Shown: positions 26,588 to 37,780 of the stretch, one piece after another
Layout: each line of letters begins with the position of its first letter
Numbering within the stretch: the first letter of the stretch is position 1
NCBI GenBank assembly: GCA_025716855.1
Contig: JAIXMQ010000046.1
Coordinates: 62,001-126,000, forward strand
Length of the DNA stretch: 64,000 nucleotides
Source of the DNA: Pilaira anomala
Lineage: Eukaryota; Mucoromycota; Mucoromycetes; Mucorales; Mucoraceae
Direction of reading: 5' to 3'
Position numbers and translations under genes: made by a program
The notes under the pieces: model-generated
Told to the model about the DNA's origin: nothing
Databases searched by the model: none
The model's input: only the letters and a program-made list of their open reading frames with translations

Positions 26588-27878
26588 TTACAAATCTCTA
26601 ATGTGTTCAACTTGAGAACACTCAATGATATGATCACCTCTATATTTAATCATAAAACTACCATCCAGTTGCTCTACCACTGTTTTATTGACAGGACAAC
26701 CCTAATTTTTTTTTTTTTTTTTACAAAAGTTAGTTCAAAAAAAGCATGAATTTCATATGTATTCGGAAAAGGACGGTATCCGAATTCATCCGATTTTTTC
26801 TTTTGACTTTTTTTTACCTTGCAGCTATTGGCACACTTATAATAAACACTTTTACAGCCTGTCTTCTTTTGCACAGTGTTACCATTATTTTTCCAAAAAT
26901 GGCCATCGTCATATGGGAATTCTGTTGTTTCAACAATTTTTGTTATAGCCTGCATTGACCTTCTTCTACGTGATGTCTTGATGATGGGTGGGATTATTTT
27001 ACTATCTGGTGATGTAGCACTACCACCCATACCATTATTACTATTCAAAAAAAAAAAATAGAATTAGTCATGCATGTACTACTACGACAACCAAGCGTAT
27101 TTATGGATTTATACCTTGTTGGTGAATATAAATACTGCGCTGCTGTAGAAGGTGCGGATGAAGCCATTGCAATCTTTTGAGGAGGTAATGAGTTATTATG
27201 AATAGATAACTTGTTAATAGATAACACAGCACTTGAAACAGATGAATTACGACGTGGTAGTATCGACACCGACGTTGATGTATTTGGATTCATTACAATT
27301 GGCCTTGGGATCGAGTATGGAGCAATTCTTCGGTGAATCGAATCCACCGCACCTATTGTATTTGCCGTCGTACTACCATTACTATTTGTACTACTACCAG
27401 AAGACCGCCTACGTCTTTCAAGTTCTGGTTCCTTTTGGTATAATAAGCTTTTCCGATTGGTGGTATTGATTTCCTTTGTTAATAATAATTGTTGTTGTTG
27501 TTGCTGTTGTTGTTGTTGATTTTGAAGATATAAATCCAATTCTTTTGCTTTTAGTTTAGCTTCTTCTGTTCTACGTTTATCTTCTTCTACTTTACTAGTT
27601 AAAATGAGTTTTAATAGCTCTGGATTTGCATGATATTTTGAAACAACCGATTGTAGATCGCTACTATCACAACTTTCTGGTTGTGACGGTTGTGAATAAG
27701 GTGAAGTATTATTTGCATACATCATAAAAGGTGATGGTGATCTGACAGGTGATTTTCCCGCTAATCGTAAACTTGGTGGTGAAGATGAATATTTTAATAG
27801 CCCTGCTTCATCCGATGGGCAAACGTTTAAATAGTTATTATTATAAGACTTTGGTGATGTAATTGTATTAATATTCAT
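26588..27878 (-). CDS. WRKY/GCM1-superfamily zinc-finger regulator
   Basis: Probable nuclear DNA-binding protein. Exons 27878-27115, 27040-26818 and 26701-26588 give 366 residues. Residues 1-295 are low complexity (Ser, Asn, Pro), with a Glu/Lys-rich helix ending in a Gln run (near 27490-27530) and several RRR/RRxS basic patches. The C-terminus is a WRKY-like finger. GHFWKNNGNTV (301-311) aligns without gaps to the plant GYRWRKYGQKV strand, YYKC (321-324) to SYYRC, CPVNKTV (331-337) to CPVRKHV, and KYRGDHIIEC (348-357) to TYEGEHNH. Likely zinc ligands are C324, C331 (or C328), H353 and C357. The heptad reads WKNNGNT, so binding to a plant W-box should not be assumed. Intron 2 splits the finger between C328 and C331. 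A fourth exon (26342-26024) is possible. Target genes are unknown. Confidence 0.75.
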
Positions 27879-27923
27879 TCAAGTTTATTTATCATAAAAC
27901 TAAGTACGTTTTAAGCATAAAAG

Positions 27924-27961
<38 letters not shown>

Positions 27962-28508
27962 AAAGAAAAAGGAAAACAAAAAAATAAATACACTCAATTA
28001 TATAAATAACGCGGAAGTCTAAATTCTGGAGAACAAGAATGTCAAACATTTCCCAGGGCTTTCCTGTGTATGTATGTACATGTAATATTTAACCATTTAA
28101 TACACCAGTTAACAAATGGTTGAAATCAACAAGCGGGTCCCAATTCATCATTGTATTTTACCGAGTCTAATAGAAAATATGCATAAATAAACCTCTTTTC
28201 TCCCTCCCGTATTTTCTTTTTTATACAATGGGAAAAAAGGTCTGGTTCACTCTTTTTAAATATACGGGCATTCAACTTAAATTTTTGCTATTTTACCACA
28301 ATACCCCACAAAAAATCTCTTTTTCTTGTGTTCCCTTAAAAAAATTCTAAGCTAATGCTTAAAAGGAATTTATGATTTAGACACACACACACACACACAC
28401 AGATGACTTTTACTTTGACTCACTTCAATATATCAAAAGGTTCTTATTATTTCAAACAAAATCTCTCTTTATTGATTTCAATATAAAATAAACATACCTT
28501 TTCTCTCT

Positions 28509-28544
<36 letters not shown>

Positions 28545-29160
28545 GTGTTCGTTTTTATTACATCATCTAATATATCCTATATATATACCCGTTTCTAGCT
28601 TGATTTATACCAGGAAAACTGTCGTACTGAACACACACATCTACCGTTCCCGATCATATGCTTTGGGTGCAGGGATATTCCGGGCGGAGAATATTCTTCT
28701 CTCTCATTCGAGCAAAACCTCCAATATGGTTACACTTTAAGAGATAATTCACCTTGGTAGATCCACCACTGAGTCAAAAAGAGATTAGTTGCCAGCAATC
28801 AACCAAAAAAAAAATATATATATATATTTATAGTTTATCATTGGATAATAACTATACAGTTGGATAGTATAACATACAGATTCATGTGACGAATCCTTAT
28901 TAAATACATAATCGTGGCTTATAATACTCGAGTGAAAAAAGCTTAAAACTAGTGATAATAGCATGAAACGAATGCGCGCAATTACCGCTTTTTTTTTTTT
29001 TTACGAGAACATCACGCACTGGTTGTCAGAATAAGAACACAAAAAAATAAAAAAATGGTAGCTAATAAATCACAATTAAAATTTTGACAGTTTTTTTTTT
29101 TTTTTTATTCTTCAATATATTTATATTTACAAAAAGTGTTTATAATATAATTCAATCATA
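27879..29160. other. Intergenic: upstream of the WRKY-like gene, downstream of TFB2
   Basis: Holds (AG)n at 27938-27960 just upstream of the WRKY-like start, (AC)n at 28381-28401 and a T run of over 30 nt near 28511-28543. No coding region seen. Confidence 0.6.
28381..28401. repeat. (AC)n microsatellite
   Basis: Ten AC repeats in the spacer upstream of the WRKY-like gene. Confidence 0.95.
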
Positions 29161-31299
29161 TTAATTTCGAAGCAATCGTCTCTTAACAAAACCTTTCACA
29201 TCATCATGGCCACTAAGGTATATATATAAAAAAAAAATTTTTTTTGTGAGAATGTATAAACTTTTTTTTTTTTTTACTGCACACTTACGCTTCGGAAATC
29301 ACCATAGTACGTTTAGTTGAACTGGACCATAATAATACACCAAGCTCTTGGGCGAATTTTTCAGCAGCGTCAAAGTCTGCTTGTACGTTGAACTCGTGAT
29401 AAAGATAAGCTATGTCATAGTTAGTATTAGAAAAAAAAAATATAATAAATATATATGTATATATATATATCCTTAGGTTCTCACATGCAGTTGGTTTTAA
29501 ACGGTTTCTTTCCATTTCCCATAATCTAATTTGATCTACTACGGTTAAGGGTAAAAGTGGTATCTGTTTTTTGCAATTCTTTTAGTTTCTATCTTTTTTT
29601 TTTTCCTTTTTTTTTTTTAAAAAAAAACCTTTTTTCTCATTTGCGAATGAGCATGTGATTGCATATAATAAATAATTTGTTCTGCTGTAATTCCCTTTAT
29701 TAAAGCATTTCGAATACTATCTCTTGTAATAACGCCTGTAACCATATTTCTAAATCGAGATTGAAGTTGTACGAATAAGTTTAATACTGCAATTTGAAGT
29801 GGTGAATCTGTAATAAAGAAATAAAAATTTAAATATATAGACTTTTTTATACTGTCATTTTTTTTTTTTTTTTACCAGTGTATGCATAAAGTTTATAATT
29901 TGTTTCTAAAATAACAAATCCTTGATCCACTTCTCCCGCATCTGTCACTGCAACTGCTGTACTAGGTGTCTCTGACGCATTATGTTTCACTGCAACACCA
30001 GCAAGTGCTGCATTTCCAGATGTTAATGTCGTAGCTAATCTAGTTGGATAATATCGCTTCGATAATTTCTATGATCCTATTTAATATCCAATGCTTGTCA
30101 TTTTTTTTTTTGAAGTTTCCTTTTACCTTTCTTTGATATACAATGCCATAATCACGTAAATCTTCCAACATTTGAAGTTGTGTTTGTGTTAATGTTTCAA
30201 CAGAATAACTCTACATACGTATAAGCCTTATTAAACCTCTTTCTCTCTCTCTCTTTCATCCTTCTTCTCCTATTTTTAGTTACCTCTCCCAATTCTAATG
30301 ATCCAAGTTGAAAAAGAAAATTCAATACTTCTACAAGATCCATCTGTAATACTTCTGCCATATCCAAGTATTGTAATAAAAATGCCCAGACTTGTGTATT
30401 CACATCCTGTAAAAGAAATTGAAACCCTTTATTTGTAATCTGTAATTGACCAGATTCAACACTTTTTTTTTTAAAAAAAAACATTAATATTTTTACTCTA
30501 TTTTTCGTTCCTTTTTTTTTTTTTTTTTGTTACCTGCTCTGCATAAGTTTACTTCTTTCCAATAAATTCAATACACCTCGACTTGGTTTCTTTGTAAGTG
30601 AAGTACCAACCATATAATGAAGAATCGCTTCCCACTGTGTAGTCGCATAATGATCTAAAAATCCAATATCCACTGCATGTTTATCCGGTGTAGAACAAGG
30701 CAATCCAAATGATTGTTGCATACCACTATTTGAAAAAAAAAAGACACCCATAAGTTTCCCTTTCTCTCTCTCTCTCTCTTTTTTGTATCTACTTTTTTCT
30801 TACCCTCCAGTAAGTGCATTCTTAAACTCGTTTCTAAACGTTTCATTCATAACCAATACTAATTCTTTTTGTTCGAAAATTTGAAGTCTTGACAGCTTTA
30901 ATAAGGATTCTGCTAATTTTCTATAAAGAAAAAAAAAAATATGTCGTTTAGAATATACGCGCTCTTTTTTTTTTTTTTTTTGTTCATGTAAGTATATTTA
31001 CTTTTGTCCATCTTTATTCACCCAAGCAAGAAGATCAGTAACTGGCATTGGCATCTCAACATATAATAAAGACATGACAATTTGTCGACCTAAACTTGGT
31101 AATAATCTATCGTTTTTCAAAATATATACATGTATAAGATTCCCTAAACAAAACTCTCTTTTTTTTTTTTTTTTTTTTTTTAGTTGTACCTAAAGATAGC
31201 TAAACAAGTCGCAGGCTTTTCGAAAAGTCGCATAAACGTAAACGTAGGTAACGTTTCCAAATATTCATAAATATTTGTCTTGAAGTTATCTACAGACAT
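29161..31299 (-). CDS. TFB2: TFIIH core subunit Tfb2 (p52/GTF2H4)
   Basis: Core TFIIH subunit that anchors and stimulates the XPB/Ssl2 translocase in transcription initiation and nucleotide excision repair. Eleven exons, all in frame: 31299-31190, 31106-31002, 30920-30804, 30725-30534, 30461-30284, 30210-30127, 30068-29876, 29807-29629, 29563-29485, 29409-29289 and 29212-29161. The product is 469 residues (human p52 is 462). Family blocks: [16 protein letters not shown] across intron 1, [21 protein letters not shown] in exon 5, [16 protein letters not shown] in exon 6, [14 protein letters not shown] in exon 9, LGVLLWSS in exon 10 and [11 protein letters not shown] at the end. It is the most intron-dense gene here. 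The intron 4 acceptor follows a T10A9 run with no pyrimidine tract next to it. It diverges from a small acidic gene 180 bp away. Confidence 0.95.
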
Positions 31300-31337
31300 T
31301 GTATCAAGTGAGGTGCAATAGAACAAAATGTATTTGG

Positions 31338-31368
<31 letters not shown>

Positions 31369-31479
31369 CTTGAACAAAACCATGACTACTTTTTTTTTTC
31401 TCGGTTGTGTTAGCGACAATATGTTTGTCACATTTTAAATTTTCCTCTCTCTCTCTCTCTCTTCCTCTTTTGATTCATA
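31300..31479. promoter_or_regulatory. Compact divergent promoter, TFB2 and acidic orphan gene
   Basis: Only 180 bp lies between the two start codons. It contains an A run of about 29 nt (31338-31366), a T run, and a (CT)n tract at 31444-31461 just upstream of the rightward ATG. Confidence 0.5.
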
Positions 31480-31857
31480 ATGAATACTTCCGATTCTTTA
31501 GAAGATCGTATTCTTCGTTGGGCAGCTACAGATACAAGTGATTTACCTGACTTTCCTGACGATAAAAGCGATTTACCCTCTGACTTTGAATATAATCCAG
31601 AAGACTATGAAGATGACGAAGAAGAAGTTATTGAAGAAATGTCAGAGCTTGAGTTATTAAAGTATTTAGGTCAACAAGAAACTCTTTCAGAAGCTGAGCA
31701 ACAACTTTTTTCTCAATTAAATACTACACCTGAGTCTCTGCAGCAGCAGCAGCAGCAGCAAGGTGATCCTATCTTGAACCAAGACCTTGATATCAACCTC
31801 AAAAAAGCTATGGCTCGTTTAACATTGAAATCGGATACCAACAGTAACTTGGAGTAG
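31480..31857 (+). CDS. Small acidic hypothetical protein
   Basis: Single-exon gene of 125 residues. The first half is strongly acidic (repeated DLPDF/DLPSDF, then EDYEDDEEEVIEE). Next come a Leu-rich helical stretch (SELELLKYL), a short Gln run encoded by CAG repeats (31739-31760) and a C-terminal LKKAMARLTLKS helix. I do not recognise a family and see no membrane segment or signal. The ATG is directly preceded by a CT-rich tract, and the gene shares a short divergent promoter with TFB2. Codon use and composition look coding. An acidic chaperone, nuclear adaptor or transcription activator would fit, but nothing decides this. Confidence 0.65.
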   Translation: MNTSDSLEDRILRWAATDTSDLPDFPDDKSDLPSDFEYNPEDYEDDEEEVIEEMSELELLKYLGQQETLSEAEQQLFSQLNTTPESLQQQQQQQGDPILNQDLDINLKKAMARLTLKSDTNSNLE

Positions 31858-32113
31858 ACTGAATGAGCCAATAACGATATCCAGCAATAAAGTCTTTTAA
31901 AAAAAAAATTGCTATTATATATATATTTGCTGCATGATTTTTTTTTTTTTTCAAGTATTAAACTTTGAGTAATATAGAGTTATTTGGCACATGCGAAGCT
32001 ATTCGATGAAAAAAGGGTAAATAGTAGTAGATTCAACCGAGAAACCTAGAGTACGGAGTTCGCTTGTATAAAGAAGAGGAGCTCAAAAAAGAAAAGGGAA
32101 AAAAAAAAAAAAA

Positions 32114-32180
32114 ATGCAAAGCAAAGAAAGGCTTTCAAAATGCAAAGCAAAAAAAGCTTTCAAAATGCAAAAATGAAAAT
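32114..32180. repeat. Short tandem repeat, about 25 bp unit
   Basis: Two near-identical units (32114-32139 and 32140-32164) of the form ATGCAAAGCAAAG...GCTTTCAAA, followed by a partial third copy. They lie about 330 bp upstream of the MEF1 start codon. Confidence 0.8.
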
Positions 32181-32355
32181 TAAAAGCTTGAATAATTACT
32201 TGTACAATTAGACATGAGTCAAGTAAGTTAAAACAGATTCAAAATCTTGTCTTCTTTCAAATATGACTTGTCTCTTTTTTTCAACAAACAAAATGATGTG
32301 CCTTTTTTTTTTTGTATTGTTTCACTGCTGGGACGAAAATAATTGATTGGCTTAC

Positions 32356-32390
<35 letters not shown>

Positions 32391-32509
32391 TCAGTCACTT
32401 CATTCCCCTGCCCTGGATAAAGGAACAGTTTTTTTTTTTTGACATCCCTAGAATTTTTTTTTTCTTCTTTTTTTCTTTTTAAAAAAAAAACCGTTTCTTT
32501 TTTTCATAC

Positions 32510-32715
32510 ATGTCCTTTGTACGTTCCTTACTTGGAGGACTTCCAGGAAGGGTAAGCTTCAAGGCGGCTTCTGCTTCCTTTGTAGAAGCTACACCACAAA
32601 GTGCCTTTTCCCTTTTACCTATTTCCATGGGTCGTCGTTTCCAATCAACCGAAGTCGATCCCAAAGACGCTGTAAGTCTAAAAAAAAAAACAACCCGAGA
32701 AAAGAAACAGACAGA

Positions 32716-32779
<64 letters not shown>

Positions 32780-35013
32780 AACTGACGACATTTTTTTTTT
32801 ATATATATAGGAGCGTCTTAACAAACTTCGTAATATCGGTATTTCAGCTCATATTGATTCCGGAAAGACTACATGTACAGAACGTATTCTTTACTACACT
32901 GGTCGTATTAAGGAAATTCATGATGTACGTGGTAGAGATGGTGTTGGAGCCAAGATGGATTCGATGGATTTAGAGAGAGAAAAGGGTATTACTATTCAAT
33001 CCGCTGCAACTTATGCTAGTTGGGGAGATAATAATATTAATATTATTGATACACCAGGTAAAATAGAGAAATAGAGAGAGAGAGAGCGAGAGAGAAAGAG
33101 AGCGAGAGCGAGATAAGTTAGAGTGTATGTTCTAATACATTTTTTTAAAAAAAAAAACAATAGGTCACGTTGATTTTACTATTGAAGTTGAACGTGCTTT
33201 GCGTGTTTTGGATGGTGCTGTTATGATTTTATGTTCTGTTGCCGGTGTACAATCTCAAACGATCACAGTGGATCGTCAGATGCGTCGTTATAATGTGCCT
33301 CGTCTTTCATTTATTAACAAAATGGATCGTGCAGGTGCAAACCCTTTCCGTATTATTGACCAACTCCGACAAAAGCTTAAATTGACAGCAGCCGCTGTAC
33401 AAATCCCTATTGGTACTGAAGATCAATTCAACGGTGTGGTTGATTTGATCACTATGAAGGCTATGTATAACGAAGGTGAAAGTGGTCAAGATTTAGTTGA
33501 ACGTGATATTCCTGCTGAGTTAATGCCTCTTGCTACTGAAAAAAGAATTGAATTAATTGAACAATTGGCTGATGTCGATGATGAAATTGCTGATATCTAT
33601 CTTTTGGAAGAAACACCTACTGTTGAACAAATGGTCGCTGCCATTCGTCGTGCTACCATCTCTCTTAAATTTACTCCGGTCTTGATGGGTTCTGCTTTCA
33701 AGAATACTGCTATTCAACCTTTGTTAAATGCTATCGTTAATTATTTACCTAACCCTACTGAAGTCGTAAACACGGCTTTAGATATTAATCAAGGTGAAAA
33801 GAAGGTCGATCTTCAACCTTATACTAACAGTCCCTTTGTGGGTCTTGCTTTCAAGTTGGAAGAAGGTCGTTATGGTCAATTAACTTATATGCGTATTTAT
33901 CAAGGTGCTTTAAAGAAGGGTTCTTTCATTACTAACGTCAAGACCGGTAAGAAGATCAAGGTTCCTCGTCTTGTTCGTATGCATGCTGCTGATATGGAAG
34001 ATGTCGATGAACTTGGTGCTGGTGAAATTGGTGCCATGTTTGGTGTGGATTGTGCTAGTGGTGATACCTTTACTGATGGTTCTCTTCAATACACAATGAC
34101 TTCAATGTTTGTTCCTGAACCTGTTATCTCTCTTTCTCTTACCCCCAAGGGTAAAGAAAGTCCTAATTTCTCAAAGGCTTTAAATCGTTTCCAAAAGGAA
34201 GATCCTACTTTCCGTGTTCATATTGATTCTGAATCAAAGGAAACTATTATTTCTGGTATGGGTGAACTTCATTTACAAATTTACGTTGAACGTATGAAGC
34301 GTGAATACAATGTTGAATGTTTAACTGGTAAACCTCGTGTTGCTTTCCGTGAAACTATTGGTCAACTTGCTAAATTCAATTACACTCACAAGAAACAATC
34401 TGGTGGTGCTGGTCAATATGGTCGTGTTGTTGGTCAACTTGAACCTATGGAAAAGGATGAAGAAACTGGTAAGGATATCGCTTTTGATAACCGTGTCATT
34501 GGTGGTAACATTCCTTCCAACTTCATTCCTGCTTGTGAAAAAGGTTTCAATGATGCTCTTGATAAGGGTCCTTTAATTGGTCACCCTGTAAATGGTGTCC
34601 GTATGGTTTTGGAAGATGGTGCTTCTCATGCTGTCGATTCTAGTGAATTGGCTTTCCGTATCGCTACCAAGAATGCTTTCCATGAAGCTTTCGCTAAGGC
34701 CAAACCTACTATTTTAGAACCTATCATGAACGTTGCTATTACTGCTCCTATTGAGTTCCAAGGTTCCGTTATTGGTGGTCTGAACAAGCGTAAGGGTACT
34801 GTTATTGATACCGAAATTCAAGAAGATTACTTTAACGTTGTTGCTGATGTCCCATTAAACGATATGTTCGGTTACTCTACCGAGTTAAGATCTGCTACTC
34901 AAGGTAAGGGTGAGTTCTCTATGGAATATAAGGACCATCAACCTGTTCAATCCAATGTTCAAGAAGCTCTTATCCAAGAATATAAGAAGGAATTGGCTAA
35001 CAAGGCCAAGTAA
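32510..35013 (+). CDS. MEF1: Mitochondrial elongation factor G1 (EF-Gmt)
   Basis: GTPase that drives ribosome translocation in mitochondrial protein synthesis. Exons 32510-32671, 32811-33057 and 33164-35013 give 752 residues (yeast Mef1 is 761). The N-terminal 50 or so residues are basic, hydroxylated and Ala-rich (RSLLGG, then GRRFQST), a probable mitochondrial presequence encoded by exon 1 alone. G motifs: AHIDSGKTT (67-75, P-loop), [12 protein letters not shown] (G2), DTPGHVDF (134-141, across intron 2), NKMD (188-191) and SAF. Domains II-V follow, with RGMGELHL-like [11 protein letters not shown] and the C-terminal [18 protein letters not shown] motif. Intron 1 carries a 28-unit (AG)n array. 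EF-G2 (Mef2) is the alternative, but length and G2 wording favour Mef1. Confidence 0.95.
32719..32774. repeat. (AG)28 microsatellite inside MEF1 intron 1
   Basis: An uninterrupted AG array of 56 nt in the first intron of MEF1. A second, broken GA-rich tract is in intron 2 (about 33072-33115). Confidence 0.95.
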
Positions 35014-35189
35014 AATCACTGTATATTTTAATCAATACCTTAGAAGCATTTTATATGAGCATTATTATTTTTTTTTTATTAAAAAAAAAAAAGACAAAAA
35101 TTAGAAATAAAAAAAAAAAAAATGTATTATAAAAAAAAAAAAAAAAAACATTGATATCTCACCAGTTGCATTTCATTTGCTGTTATATT

Positions 35190-36776
35190 TTAAAATTCAT
35201 GTTTTTTAATAAAATCAATATAAGTTTCCTCACTTATATCAATATTAACATCCATATTCATTTGTTCCATGATAAATTCTGTCTTTGGTAAAATCGTTTT
35301 GACATAATTCAAAGAATTACGCTGCCCATCTTCATTCTTATTGTACGCTGTGGAAAAACGATACTCTTCTTCTAGATCGGCCTCACTACAGAAACGCGAA
35401 GCTAGAAAATAACCTTCCAAAAGATGAACTTTAGTTAGACTTGTCTCAACAACAGGTTCATCAGACTCGTATCTTAAAATCAAACTAACAAAATCCATCT
35501 TTAATGTCTGCAAGTGCTTCATATCATTCAATACAACATCGAACGGAAATTTGTTACTAACTGGCGGATTCACTTCTTGTTGACTCTGAATGATTCTTAA
35601 GTTCTTGATGTTTGGATGTTTCCCAATTTCCTTCAAGATATAGTCTGGTTCGTCTGTTTTTCGATACTCGTACGCTAACCCATCATATGAATTACCACTT
35701 ATACTTAAAGTCTCTATAAAATCCATCTGTCCCGAATTCAAAACCATTTTTAATCCATCACAAATGGCATCCACATCTATATGTTTCAACCGAATACCTG
35801 CATCTGTCATCGCTTTCAAAATATTCGATGTCAATTCAAAGGCATGAACACGATAAAATTCCAACTGATGACACTTTGTAAGAAATTGAATCAAGAAATG
35901 TTCGTGCGTGTCGAAAAATCCGTTAGATTGATTATTCTCTACATAGTTCCACACTAAATTCTTAATACTTGTAATCTTTTTTGAAAAATATGTGAGCCAA
36001 ATCTTTGCATCATCTACAAATAGTACGTTACTGATAATCAAGGTTTCCAACTGACTGGGCTTGATGTCTTCATCTCGCTTCAAACTACCTTCGATATCAT
36101 CATAATCAGGTAATTGGTTATTAATAAACCTAACATCTCTAAAAGACAATATTTTTAATTTGGGTAAATTATCAAGTGCTTCATCTAATTTAAATGTGAA
36201 TATCAGGGTGTTCGATAACTTTAACACAGTCAATTTAGGTGCATTTACTAATAAAGACATCAATTCTAGTTCTTCATATTCATCTTCTGAATAGCTCACA
36301 CTAACATCAATACTTTCTAAACGAGGACACACATTCCCTTTTAACAAAGCAAACGTACCAATAGATGAACCTATCTCTCTTATCTCAACAATCGTATCTT
36401 TCCAGCGAGCAAAATTCTTTAATGTCATTTGTGTTTTCCATCGCTTTAACGGCAGAGAATCCCAAATCTCAACGCAATGAAATATTTTCACATGTGGAAA
36501 TACAATAGGCAAACGTCTGTATTGATCTACTTTGATAGCGCCTCGATCGATTGATAACCTCTTTACTTTTGCTCCCAGTTTTTTATGCGTGTTAAAAAAC
36601 ACATATAACTTGTTAAATTCTTCTTTTCCTTCGACCTTGATTGTTTCGTATAACTGATCTGGAGAGTTAACAATATTGTACCAGTATTTTGAAACAAGTT
36701 TACATTCTAATTTGTCTTTTAATGTTAAATTGGATAGGATGATATGAAATACTTCCGGTGATAGTGTAGAAAACAT
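35190..36776 (-). CDS. F-box protein with leucine-rich C-terminal region
   Basis: Single-exon gene of 528 residues. Residues 4-40 form an F-box (LSPEVFHIILSNLTLKDKLECKLVSKYW is its core, split here: LSPEVFHIILSNL then TLKDKLECKLVSKYW), the Skp1-binding part of SCF ubiquitin ligases. The rest has irregular repeats with spaced Leu/Ile (for example LESIDVSVS, LTVLKLSNT, LKILSFRDV), as in fungal F-box/LRR proteins that pick substrates. There is no WD40 repeat. Such genes are expanded in Mucoromycota, so orthology cannot be assigned. It converges with MEF1, with only 176 bp between the stops. The start is the first in-frame ATG before the F-box. Confidence 0.88.
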   Translation of the reverse strand: MFSTLSPEVFHIILSNLTLKDKLECKLVSKYWYNIVNSPDQLYETIKVEGKEEFNKLYVFFNTHKKLGAKVKRLSIDRGAIKVDQYRRLPIVFPHVKIFHCVEIWDSLPLKRWKTQMTLKNFARWKDTIVEIREIGSSIGTFALLKGNVCPRLESIDVSVSYSEDEYEELELMSLLVNAPKLTVLKLSNTLIFTFKLDEALDNLPKLKILSFRDVRFINNQLPDYDDIEGSLKRDEDIKPSQLETLIISNVLFVDDAKIWLTYFSKKITSIKNLVWNYVENNQSNGFFDTHEHFLIQFLTKCHQLEFYRVHAFELTSNILKAMTDAGIRLKHIDVDAICDGLKMVLNSGQMDFIETLSISGNSYDGLAYEYRKTDEPDYILKEIGKHPNIKNLRIIQSQQEVNPPVSNKFPFDVVLNDMKHLQTLKMDFVSLILRYESDEPVVETSLTKVHLLEGYFLASRFCSEADLEEEYRFSTAYNKNEDGQRNSLNYVKTILPKTEFIMEQMNMDVNIDISEETYIDFIKKHEF

Positions 36777-37279
36777 ATTTCCTTCTTTTTTTTTTTAGTT
36801 TAGGAAGGAAGAAAAAAAAAAAAATAATTGCTGGATCATTTTGACGTATTTAAATAAATATGTCAGACAGTCACTGAGATGCACTTTGCTTTCGTGAAAC
36901 TTTCCTTATCATAAAAAGGCTAACTTTTCTAGGGGCTCTTCTCAAAGTCTTTTTTTTTCTAAACATATATATAAATGATTGTTATGTAGGAATTAAAAAG
37001 CATTGGAAGAGTGTCTTGTCAAATTTGATACAAAAAGACACAATACATAAATAAATCGAATTATTTAGTTTATGGTAAGTATTTGGCGAGCAAATATAAC
37101 TATCAGATATGTATGTAGTTTTTTTTTTTTCATGCTTCTACGTTACACGATCAACTGCTTGATTACAAAATTATTCCCATATACCGTATTTTTACAAAGT
37201 TTTCGTCAATCTTTTCGTCGAAACAATAAAATGAAATCGTCAATTGTAGGAATAAGTTTTAGTTACATTTAAAATTTAT
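36777..37279. other. Intergenic upstream of the F-box gene
   Basis: AT-rich with T runs. An open stretch at 37072-37272 on the plus strand is low complexity and not convincing as a gene. Confidence 0.5.
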
Positions 37280-37775
37280 TAAACAATAAAAAAATTTTTT
37301 TTTAAAAAAAAGACTACATAAAGGTCTGTTTGTTCATCCAAGCAAGGCCCAAAGAATGATATGGAGTGCCTTATCCATCCTTGACAGTCCTTTGGTAAAA
37401 TCTGGTAGGTACCTTCCCTGATCCTTTCGATGAGGCTGTCTTTTCCTCTCTCATAAAATTTTTGATTTAACAAACCATTTGAGTTTAGAAAAAGGTCTCC
37501 TCGATTGGATTCAGGAAAAAGGTGAGAATATAGGGAGGCGAGGAACTTCAAGGTGTGTGTGGACTACTCTCGAAACGGTCTTTTAACTCTTTGTTATAAT
37601 GAAACCTTGCATTATCCATAATAAAGATATAAGGACCATTGGCATCATAAGTTGCGTTGGCCTCCACTTTATTCTACAAATCACCTTTAAATTGGTTACA
37701 TGGTGAGTACTACATTTTGAAGTGTACCGAGTGTTCTCCATTTTTAAACAACTTTCAAAAATGGTCACTGATAAA
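37280..37775 (-). pseudogene. Decayed IS630/pogo-like DDE transposase fragment
   Basis: Read on the minus strand from about 37665, one frame gives EANATYDANGPYIFIMDNARF, with HYNKELKDRF next. This is the second catalytic Asp block (IMDNARFH). About 37 codons on, the same frame gives SPPYILTFFLNPIEE, the last catalytic Glu block. A TGA stop (near 37551) lies between, and more stops follow LNPIEETFF. The N-terminal DNA-binding part and first Asp block were not found. The fragment is a relic of a DDE element of the Tc1/mariner/IS630 superfamily and lies head to head with an orphan ORF starting at 37781. Confidence 0.7.
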
Positions 37776-37780
37776 CCAAT

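Noticed and set aside
26432..26749. Plus-strand 105-codon ORF with long Phe runs
   Set aside because: It is the translation of T homopolymers and overlaps the last exon of the WRKY-like gene.
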